From: Friedmanniella luteola
Lineage (GTDB): Bacteria; Actinomycetota; Actinomycetes; Propionibacteriales; Propionibacteriaceae
Assembly: GCF_900105065.1 (NCBI RefSeq)
Contig: NZ_LT629749.1
Location: forward strand, 62,001 to 126,000
DNA length: 64,000 bases
Direction of reading: 5' to 3'
In this document: one piece after another, positions 34,536 to 41,532 of the stretch
Layout of the letters: the number at the start of each line of letters is the position of its first letter
Position numbering within the stretch: the first letter of the stretch is position 1
Made by a program: the position numbers and the translations under genes
The notes under the pieces: model-generated
Databases searched by the model: none
What the model was told of the DNA's origin: nothing
The model's input: only the letters and a program-made list of their open reading frames with translations

Positions 34536-35182
34536 CCAACACCGCCTCTGCTGCGATGCGTCCCCGCAGACCCCTTCCGGGCCTGCGGGGCGCGTCGCTC
34601 GCCCTCCTGCTCACCCTCGCCGCGACAGGCTGCACCTCGGCGTCTGCCCGTCCTGCCGCGCCAGCCCCGGAGGCCGACGCGCACACGCACGGACACGCCG
34701 CACCCACCGCGCTGCCCGCTTCAGCGGACCTCGCCAGCTCCTGCACCCCAGCCGGCGCCGTCCCGAGAGGAGAAGCCGCCATCACCTCGGTCGACCTGAT
34801 GACGCAGGACGACCAGCTGGTGATCGGCTTCACCATGGCCACGACGATCTCCGCCGATCTGACGGTGCAGCTCACCGCGAGCCCGGGGACGAGGGTGACG
34901 GCGCACGACCAGCCTGCCCTGGTCATCACCGCCACGGTGCACGCCGCCGTCCCGGTCTCGCTCCAGCTCACAGCGCCGACCGGTTCGGGTTCAGCGAGCA
35001 ACGTCCAGGACCACCTCCACGTCATGGACGACCAGCTGCACATCGGCATCCCCAGCAGCCTCCTGGTGACCGTCGGGCCGCAGTGGCACTGGAGCGCGAC
35101 CGCCACCAGCGGCGAGGCCCGGGGACGCTGCCCGCTCAACGCTGGGAGCGCCGCCAGCGACAGCGCCGTGATCGTCGGCTGA
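34532..35182 (+). CDS. Putative lipoprotein with His-rich N-terminus, paired with cupredoxin
   Basis: A 216-residue protein from GTG 34532, overlapping the cupredoxin stop. The signal ends in a lipobox (LAATGC). A short HTHGHA stretch follows, then a beta-rich domain (about 75-200) with DLTVQLTASPG and a second His cluster DHLHVMDDQLHIG. The histidines suggest metal handling, fitting the copper protein next door. No named family is recognised. ATG 34556 would still leave a complete signal peptide. Confidence 0.7.
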   Translation: MTNTASAAMRPRRPLPGLRGASLALLLTLAATGCTSASARPAAPAPEADAHTHGHAAPTALPASADLASSCTPAGAVPRGEAAITSVDLMTQDDQLVIGFTMATTISADLTVQLTASPGTRVTAHDQPALVITATVHAAVPVSLQLTAPTGSGSASNVQDHLHVMDDQLHIGIPSSLLVTVGPQWHWSATATSGEARGRCPLNAGSAASDSAVIVG

Positions 35183-35212
35183 GACCGTGGACCAGCCGGT
35201 ACCGGCACGAAG

Positions 35213-35225
35213 CCCCCGCAGGGGG
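35213..35225 (+). terminator. Possible short GC hairpin after the lipoprotein gene
   Basis: CCCCC-GCA-GGGGG, 31 nt after the stop codon at 35182. A short stem and no T-tract make this weak. Confidence 0.3.
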
Positions 35226-35383
35226 TGCGGGGTGTTCGTCACCGTCGGAGACCCCGAGCCCCGCCCTCGACAGCTGTGGTGATCTCCGGGCTCCCGTCGG
35301 CCGGAGTTCCGTCGCTGGTGATCCCCTGATGTCCCCGACGGTTGCGGGTCCTGGAGGACGGCTGAGGTCTTAACCTCGCGGGT

Positions 35384-36028
35384 GTGGACAGTGACGCGTG
35401 GCCGTTGACCAGGATCACCCTGAGGACCCCTGACCTGCTGCTGCGGCCCACGACGGAAGCGGATCTCGACGCGATAGCAGCGACGCTCTCGGGTGAGGTC
35501 AGCGGCAACCCGAGCCTTCCCCGTTTCACCGGCCTGGACCAGCGCACGAGGAGCGCTGTCTCGGCCCGTCAGTCCTACTGGCAGGCGGTGGGGAACTGGT
35601 CGGTCGACGACTGGCGCCTCGACTTCGTCGTCGTGCTGGCCGGTCGCATCATCGGCGTGCAGTCGCTCGAGGGGGAAGACTTCCCCGTGCTGCGGACGGT
35701 CGACAGCGCTTCGCATCTCGCACCGGATGCTCGCGGGCGGGGCTGGGGGAAGCAGGCCCGGCGCGCGGTGTTGGCCTTCGCCTTCGGGCCGCTCGGTGCC
35801 GAGTACGCCGTCACGTCCGCATGGCATCACAACGCCGCTTCGCTCGGAGTGAGCCGCGCCGTCGGCTACGAGGACAACGGCGTGAGCCGCCACAGGACCG
35901 AGACCGGGCAGGGGGCGGACACGATGGTGCATCTGCGGTTGTCTCGCACCCGTTGGGAGGCCTCCCGTCAGCGGGAGACGGTCGAGATCGCCGGCTATGA
36001 GGGGTGCCGTCCGTTCTTCGGCCTGTAG
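35384..36028 (+). CDS. GNAT family N-acetyltransferase
   Basis: A 214-residue RimJ/RimL-type acetyltransferase. The acceptor strand LRTPDLLLRPTTEADLDAI opens the domain; the acetyl-CoA loop is LAPDARGRGWGKQARRAVLAFAF (RGRGWGK resembles RxxGxG/A); and SAWHHNAASLGVSRAVGYEDNG is the usual Asn-Ser and GY element. GTG 35384 gives a normal N-terminus. Target unknown. It is flanked by gene-poor DNA, as expected of island cargo. Confidence 0.87.
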   Translation: MDSDAWPLTRITLRTPDLLLRPTTEADLDAIAATLSGEVSGNPSLPRFTGLDQRTRSAVSARQSYWQAVGNWSVDDWRLDFVVVLAGRIIGVQSLEGEDFPVLRTVDSASHLAPDARGRGWGKQARRAVLAFAFGPLGAEYAVTSAWHHNAASLGVSRAVGYEDNGVSRHRTETGQGADTMVHLRLSRTRWEASRQRETVEIAGYEGCRPFFGL

Positions 36029-37103
36029 CTCACGCCCAGGGCGATCCTCCGGAACGGCACAGGACTCGGCTCGTCGGGCACGACCGCTCGGACGCGGTCG
36101 ACGAGCCCACCGGTGAGGCCGGCGACTCGAGCGCGCGGTCGTCCTCGTCATCCTCGCCGCGGCGCCCGCCCACCGATCGACCCGCGGTCGCGTCAGCCAG
36201 CCGGGAGCCTCCCGCGATGAGCGAGGGACGGCGCGGCTCAGCCCCGGCCGTGCGAAGACCAGGACACGTGGCACGGCCTCTCGACCGCGAGCAGGGCGGT
36301 CTGGACCGGCGCGTGGCTGGCGACCCTCGCCCCGACCGCGTTCGGCCGCGGTCTCCTCGGGGACGCCCAGCCCGTCGCCAGCTGGATCGCCGTCGCCGTC
36401 AACCCAGCGTTCTGGTCGCTCGGCAGACCCCGGTCGGTCGGGCGCATCGTCACCGGGTCGACGCTGCTGTCAGCGCGTCGTGGCCGCCGTCGCGTCCCAC
36501 CGCGAGGCCGGACTGCGTGAAGCCGGATCCGGTGGGTACGCGTTCGTCCGGGCCGGGGTTCTCTGGATCGAGACCGGTGGCCGGCGCGGTACGGGGGGCG
36601 GTGCAAGCGCCCCCCGCACCGCAGAGCCCCGATCATCCTCCACCTCCCCGACGAACTCAATGCTGGCGGTGAGGGGACCGGGGCGGTCGGACGATCACGA
36701 TCGCGCTACGGTGGGGACGCTGGTCGTCAGCCGGTCTGGGAACGGGGCCGCCGCGCAGCCGCGGCCTTGATGACGCTCGTGTCCACCGCCCAGAGCTACG
36801 CGCAGGCCCCGATCCCGAGGCGCATCTGGTGGTGTCACCCACGTCGCCGTTCTCGACGCCCGGCCACCCGCTGCCGACGGCCCGTCCTGGTCGTCGTCGT
36901 CGCTGGCTGCTGCTCCTCAGCGTGGCTCGACTCGACCGGCGCCCCGACCGCCGAGCGGGAGCCCGTTGCCGACGCGGGCCCGACGGCCCGTGGTGCCGAA
37001 GGCCCGGTCCCCGTCGCCACCCCCTCGCTGGGCTGGCCGGGGACCGTGTCCGTCGCCGACGAGAGGGGACGTCGACCGAGGTGCTGGGAGGCGGGTGGTC
37101 GTG
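36029..37103. other. Gene-poor island stretch with a membrane-protein-like remnant
   Basis: About 1.1 kb without an intact gene. Positions 36221-36520 on the plus strand form an open run of 99 codons between stops with no start codon. It reads like protein in the middle (AVWTGAWLATLAPTAFGRG, VASWIAVAVNPAFWSLG) and then breaks into Arg-rich noise. I take it as a possible decayed gene, unidentified. The rest shows nothing I can support. Confidence 0.4.
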
Positions 37104-37907
37104 ATGGCCGGAGGGCGGGAGAGCATGGGTGACTGGACGGCGAGGGGCGCTGGTCGGACGGATGAGCCGGTGGCCGACGGGCCTGCGCGCGAGGACGACG
37201 ACCTGCGGGCCGGTCTGGCGGGTCTGGCGAGGCTGGCCTCGGCCGATCTGGGCTTGGAGACCCTCTTGACCCGGGTGGCCGGGTTCGCGGTGAAGGCGAT
37301 CCCCGGTGCGGAGGGGGCCGGGCTGACGCTCCTGGAGGGCGGTCGGACGGCCATGGTCGTGGTCACCGCACCGTTCGTGCGCGAGGTCGACGACGTGCAG
37401 TACGGGATCGGGGAAGGGCCCTGCATCACCGCGGCCGCTGAGGCGAGGACGGTGGTCGCGGGGTCGCTGGGCTCAGACCTGCGGTGGCGCCGCTTCGGCC
37501 GCGAGGTGGTGCGGCTGGGGGTGCACAGCGTGGTGTCCCTACCCCTGGTCACCCCGGGCGGGGTGCTGGGGGCGATGAACGTGTACGCCCACTCGGAGGG
37601 CGTGTTCGACCAGCGGGCCGCAGAGCTGGGCGAGCTGTTCGCCGCGCCGGCCGCGGTGGCGGTGCAGAACGCCCACGTCCTGGCCCAGGCCCGCCGGCTG
37701 GTGGCCCAGCTGCAGGCCGCGCTGGACGGCCGGGTCGCCGTCGAGCGGGCGGTCGGGATCGTCATGAGCCGCGGCGGGGTCAGCGAGGGGCGGGCTCTGG
37801 AGCGGCTCCGCGCGCTCAGCCAGCACGAGGGCACCGACCTCGTCACCGTCGCCCTAAGCGTCGTGGACGAGGCGGTGCGGACTGCCCGGACACCGCGGCA
37901 CGGCTGA
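37104..37907 (+). CDS. GAF and ANTAR domain RNA-binding regulator
   Basis: A 267-residue protein. The GAF domain spans about 40-190 (YGIGEGPCITAAAEARTVV, SVVSLPLVTPGGVLGAMNVYA). A short helix leads into a C-terminal ANTAR three-helix bundle (LQAALDGRVAVERAVGIVM, then ALERLRALSQHEGTDLVTVA). ANTAR proteins bind tandem RNA stem-loops and prevent termination; GAF senses a ligand or redox state. ATG 37104 is used; ATG 37125 with GGGAG just before it is an alternative. It converges on a second GAF-ANTAR gene. Confidence 0.88.
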   Translation: MAGGRESMGDWTARGAGRTDEPVADGPAREDDDLRAGLAGLARLASADLGLETLLTRVAGFAVKAIPGAEGAGLTLLEGGRTAMVVVTAPFVREVDDVQYGIGEGPCITAAAEARTVVAGSLGSDLRWRRFGREVVRLGVHSVVSLPLVTPGGVLGAMNVYAHSEGVFDQRAAELGELFAAPAAVAVQNAHVLAQARRLVAQLQAALDGRVAVERAVGIVMSRGGVSEGRALERLRALSQHEGTDLVTVALSVVDEAVRTARTPRHG

Positions 37908-38054
37908 GACGGCCCATCCGGGAGCGCCGCCGCCCGAGGCGCCGGGTGGCGGCACGCTGACGGTGCACGGGTCCGGCTCCCGCCACCATCGCGGCGCGCG
38001 GCGGGTCGGTCCCCACGGGTGCGACGGATCCGCCGGGCGGCCCCGAACCGTGGG

Positions 38055-38774
38055 TCAGGGCGGGGTGAGGACGTCGTCGGTGGTCACGGTGTGCTGGAGG
38101 AGCAGGCGGGCGGCGGTGTCGAGGTCCAGGTCGCAGCTGAACGCGTAGCTGCGCAGCAGGGCGAGCGCGTCGTCGTAGGTGGCGTCTGCGGCCACCATCA
38201 GCATCCCGACCGCACTCCAGACGGCCATCCGGCGGCCGGCGGCGGGGTCGTGCTCCGGCTGCTCGGCCGGGCCGAGGAGCCAGTCGCGCTGTTCCAGGAG
38301 CACGGCCGTCGTCGCGGGGACGAGGGCGGCCTGGACCTCGGCCAGATCGTCGAACGGCCCCGACGGGTCGGTGGAGTACAGGTCGAGGGCGGCGAAGGCC
38401 CGGCCCGTGGGCCAGGTCAGCGGCAGGGAGGCGACCGAGCGGAACGGGGTGCGGCGGCGCAGCTCGTGGGCGTAGACGGGCCACCGGCGGCCGAGCCGGT
38501 CCGCGTCGACGGCGACCGGCCGAGCGCCGGCGGCTGCTTCGAGGCACGGTCCGTCCCCGAGGCTGACCTGCAGTCGTTCAGCTTCGGCTGCCGCGACGTT
38601 GCTGGCGCTCAAGGGGACCCGCAGCTCGCCCGTGAGGCTCAGACCGGCTCCGGCCACCGGCAGCACCTCCACGCACGCCAGGGTGAGGATCTGCGGCAAC
38701 GTCGCGGCCGCCCCGGGTCCATCGAGGTTCGAGCGCTGCAGCACGTCGCGGTAGCGCTGCCGCAACGGCAGCAT
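38055..38774 (-). CDS. GAF and ANTAR-like domain regulator
   Basis: A 239-residue protein convergent with the previous one. A GAF domain covers about 25-165 (VSLGDGPCLEAAAGARPVAVDAD, SVASLPLTWPTGRAFAALDLYS). The C-terminal 60 residues (AVWSAVGMLMVAADATYDDALALLRSYAFSCDLDLDTAA) match the ANTAR helix pattern. The start ATG 38774 gives MLPLRQRY. The two proteins share layout but differ in sequence, so they are not a recent duplication. The input signal is unknown. Confidence 0.85.
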   Translation of the reverse strand: MLPLRQRYRDVLQRSNLDGPGAAATLPQILTLACVEVLPVAGAGLSLTGELRVPLSASNVAAAEAERLQVSLGDGPCLEAAAGARPVAVDADRLGRRWPVYAHELRRRTPFRSVASLPLTWPTGRAFAALDLYSTDPSGPFDDLAEVQAALVPATTAVLLEQRDWLLGPAEQPEHDPAAGRRMAVWSAVGMLMVAADATYDDALALLRSYAFSCDLDLDTAARLLLQHTVTTDDVLTPP

Positions 38775-39154
38775 CACGCGCCACCGGAGGCGAGCAGAGC
38801 AGCATCCGGCGCCGGCGCCCGCAGGTGGTCCGGTGCAGACGGGCTCGACCTGGGACTCACGGCACCGTCCTCGACCTGCCGGCCATCGGCGTTCCACCGA
38901 AGACGACAAGGTGGGGAGACCCTGCTCGACGTACCCGCGGTAGCGCTGAGCGTATCGGGCCTCCCCGCGATCGGGCCGCGCCGGGAACTCGGCACGCCGC
39001 AGCGGACCACGGCGGCCGGGCACCGGAGCGCTGGACCGACGACGTGCGCCGGCGTCAGGCGTTCCAGAGGTGACCGCGAGACCTGGGCCGGAGGCGGTGC
39101 GCTCGTCCCCGCGTCCTCCGCCGACACCGCAGGGTCACCGCCCGGCGCCGGGCC
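38775..39154. other. Spacer without a recognisable gene
   Basis: About 380 bases between two minus-strand genes. Frames in all six directions are Arg and Pro-rich with no start context or motif I can support. Confidence 0.4.
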
Positions 39155-39379
39155 TCATCCCTGGTCGTCGCCGGGGCCCGGTGAGGTCGAGGCGTCCTCC
39201 CGGTGTTCGATCCACGCGTCCGGCCCCGGGAACACCACGGTCTCGTGCCCGTCGTCGTGACGGACGAGGTACGGCGGTGCGCCGTCCTTCCCGCGGCCCT
39301 CGACGACGACCGCGGTGTGCGCGTGCGTCCCGACCACCTTCCCCTCGAAGTGGATCCGGTCACCTTCGGCTGCTCGCAT
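39155..39379 (-). CDS. DUF1918 domain protein
   Basis: A 74-residue protein of the DUF1918 family, seen as a small SH3-like barrel: RAAEGDRIHFEGKVVG, then GAPPYLVRHDDGHETVVFPGPDA. GGGAGGAG lies 3 nt before the ATG at 39379. The family is common in actinobacteria and has no established function. It is the last gene before the candidate attR. Confidence 0.85.
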   Translation of the reverse strand: MRAAEGDRIHFEGKVVGTHAHTAVVVEGRGKDGAPPYLVRHDDGHETVVFPGPDAWIEHREDASTSPGPGDDQG

Positions 39380-39513
39380 GTGCTCCTCCCCTCCTCTCGC
39401 GACCCAGTCTGGCCTCAGGCCCGGCCGTGAGGAAGACCTCCGGCCGCGGGCGCCCGCCGGTCCCGGCCTCGCCTCCACCCCGACCTGCCGCCAGCAGGTC
39501 GCGCGGGCCTGGC

Positions 39514-39538
39514 CTCTCCGGGTGCGCCCGCACGGTCC
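39514..39538 (+). repeat. Candidate attR: imperfect copy of tRNA-Arg 3' end
   Basis: CTCTCCGGGTGCGCC followed by GCA and TCC at matching spacing, the same orientation as the tRNA, 22 of 25 identical. It lies in the spacer between the DUF1918 gene and the aquaporin gene, where backbone gene density resumes. Confidence 0.5.
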
Positions 39539-39676
39539 TCGACCAGGACGCCTCCGGCGGATCGGGACCGCCGTTCGGGCTCCGCGCGCGTCGCCGACGC
39601 GGGTGGGGTCGAGCCCGTCAGACCGTGACCCCGATGGGACGCGTCGACGACGGCTTCGAGGACGGCCAGGTCCGTC

Positions 39677-40462
39677 TCAGCCGGCGCGCGCGGTGCCGAG
39701 GTCGGGGTTGTTCGCGATCCCCTCGTCCACCGCCCCCGGCTCGTTCGCGCCGGTGATGAGGGCGTAGCTGGCGCCGGCGATGACGGCGCCGATGATCGGG
39801 GCGACGATGAACAACCAGACCTGGCTGAGGGCGTCGCCGCCGGCGAACCACGCGACGCCGAGCGAGCGGGCCGGGTTGACCGAGGTGTTGGTCACCGGGA
39901 TCGACACCAGGTGGATCAGGGTCAGGCCGAGGCCGATGGCGATCGGGGCGAAGCCCTTGGGCGCGCGGTCGTCGGTGGCGCCGAGGATGATGTAGAGGAA
40001 GACCGCGGTCAGCACGATCTCGGCGATCAGGGCCGACACCAGGCCGTAGCCGCCCGGGGAGCGGTCGCCGTAGCCGTTGGAGGCGAAGCCGCTCTCGACG
40101 GCGCTGAAGCCGGATCTCCCGGACGCGATGGCGAAGAGCACCGCACCGGCGACGGAGGCGGCCACGACCTGGGTGGCGATGTAGGGACCGACGCCCCTCC
40201 ACTCGAACCGCTTGGCGACCGCGAGCCCGATCGTGACCGCCGGGTTGAAGTGCCCGCCGGAGACGTGGCCGAAGGCGTAGGCGCCGGTGAGGACGGTGAG
40301 CCCGAAGGCGAGGGAGACGCCGACGAAGCCGATGCCCAGCTGGACGCCGTCCTCGGTGAGGAACGTGGCCGCGAGGACAGCGCTGCCGCAGCCGCCGAGG
40401 ACGAGCCAGAAGGTGCCGAGGAACTCGGCGCCGAGCCTGGCGCCGAGGGTGGGCTCACGCAT
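39677..40462 (-). CDS. aqpZ: Aquaporin Z-type water channel
   Basis: A 261-residue major intrinsic protein with six helices and two NPA half-helices, HFNPAVTIG and VNPARSLG. The Arg after the second NPA is the selectivity-filter arginine, and the preceding [12 protein letters not shown] matches AqpZ rather than GlpF-type glycerol channels. ATG 40462 gives [18 protein letters not shown]. The C-terminal 30 residues are hydrophilic and acidic. It is the first backbone gene after the island. Confidence 0.94.
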   Translation of the reverse strand: MREPTLGARLGAEFLGTFWLVLGGCGSAVLAATFLTEDGVQLGIGFVGVSLAFGLTVLTGAYAFGHVSGGHFNPAVTIGLAVAKRFEWRGVGPYIATQVVAASVAGAVLFAIASGRSGFSAVESGFASNGYGDRSPGGYGLVSALIAEIVLTAVFLYIILGATDDRAPKGFAPIAIGLGLTLIHLVSIPVTNTSVNPARSLGVAWFAGGDALSQVWLFIVAPIIGAVIAGASYALITGANEPGAVDEGIANNPDLGTARAG

Positions 40463-40632
40463 GCGGTGTCCTTTCGGGTCGCTCCGGGTCGGGCCGGGTC
40501 TGCGCTGGCCGCGCACCCGGAGCGGAGGTCGGGGTGAGCAGAACACTAGCGGTAGGAAATTCGCCCTGTAACCCTTCAGCGACGTGAATGCTGCGTGTCC
40601 TGACGGTGGACGGGACGGGGTCGGCGCCCGCC

Positions 40633-41487
40633 TCAGCCGGGCGAGCCCGCGGGGAACACCGACCGCACGACGGCGTGCGCGTCCTCGAGCCGGCCCCACT
40701 CGTCGGGGTCGGGGCCGTCGTGGACCAGGGCGAGCGGCCCTGCGTAGCCCGCGTCGGCGAGGATCGTCAGGCAGGTGCGGTACTCGGCCAGGTCCAGCCG
40801 GCCGTCGGCGTCGGTGCGCACCTTGGCCTGGCAGGTCTCGGCCACGCCGGCGACGGCCGCGAGCTGGGCGTGCCGGTCCGGGCCCTTCCAGTTGCCGAGG
40901 TCGACGAGGAAGCCGACCTGCCCCCCGGTCCGGTCCAGCAGCCCCGTCACGGCCGCGGCGTCGGGCAGCAGGGCGTGCCAGTTCTCCGTCACCAGCCGGA
41001 CCTCCGGGTGCCGGTCGGCCAGCTGCTGGAGCCGGCCGGCGCTCGCGGTCAACGTCTCCTCGGTCGGCGGCTGCTGGCCCGCGACCACACGGGCCCGGAC
41101 GGCGCCCAGGTCCCCGGCGGCCGTCAGCCAGGTGGAGACCCAGTCGCGCTGGGCGTCACCCTCGACCGGGTCGGCCAGGTCGCCGTCGTCGACCAGCAGG
41201 CACTCGAGGACCACCTCCGCCTCGGCGAACGCCGCGCGCACCTCCGCGAGGTAGGGCTGGTCCAGCCGGGGCAGGTAGAAGTGGCACAGCTGAGCGCTGC
41301 CGTAGCCGTGCCGGGCGAGCTCGGCGGGCAGGGCGAGCAGGTCGGGCGCCGGTCCTGGGGACTCGGGCAGCCCGCCCAGCGGCATCGAGCCGGGGGCGAC
41401 GTAGCGGTCGAGGGTGCGGAACAGCGACCAGGTGTGCAGGGCTTTGGTGGCGGGCGAGAGCGCGGCGGTGGGCATGCCGGTCATCAT
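40633..41487 (-). CDS. Sugar phosphate isomerase/epimerase-like TIM barrel protein
   Basis: A 284-residue AP-endonuclease-2-like barrel. Segments typical of the xylose-isomerase-like group are [38 protein letters not shown] and [13 protein letters not shown]. The usual Glu, Asp, His and Glu metal ligands are only partly evident, with E in TENWH and D in VDLGNW. Substrate unknown. Two adjacent ATG codons start the frame. A strong hairpin lies 2 nt upstream, separating it from the protease gene. Confidence 0.75.
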   Translation of the reverse strand: MMTGMPTAALSPATKALHTWSLFRTLDRYVAPGSMPLGGLPESPGPAPDLLALPAELARHGYGSAQLCHFYLPRLDQPYLAEVRAAFAEAEVVLECLLVDDGDLADPVEGDAQRDWVSTWLTAAGDLGAVRARVVAGQQPPTEETLTASAGRLQQLADRHPEVRLVTENWHALLPDAAAVTGLLDRTGGQVGFLVDLGNWKGPDRHAQLAAVAGVAETCQAKVRTDADGRLDLAEYRTCLTILADAGYAGPLALVHDGPDPDEWGRLEDAHAVVRSVFPAGSPG

Positions 41488-41488
41488 C

Positions 41489-41513
41489 GCCCCCGGCCGG
41501 GTTGGCCGGGGGC
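41489..41513 (-). terminator. Hairpin terminator after the S8 protease gene
   Basis: GCCCCCGGCC (41489-41498), loop GGGTT, GGCCGGGGGC (41504-41513): a perfect 10-bp stem. It follows the protease stop by 19 nt and ends 2 nt before the next gene's start on the same strand. Confidence 0.65.
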
Positions 41514-41532
41514 GCCGGGTGGGTGCTGCCGC

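Larger units (their letters stand above)
22522..39538. mobile_element. Putative tRNA-Arg-integrated genomic island with T4SS remnant
   Basis: Bounded by the tRNA-Arg 3' end and an imperfect direct copy of it 17 kb away. Inside are a type IV secretion cluster, unrelated cargo genes and three gene-poor stretches of 0.4 to 1.1 kb, unlike the tightly packed flanks. No integrase, relaxase or coupling-protein gene is recognised. It is probably a decayed or partially deleted integrative conjugative element, or two elements stacked. Boundaries rest on the repeat and are tentative. Confidence 0.55.
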
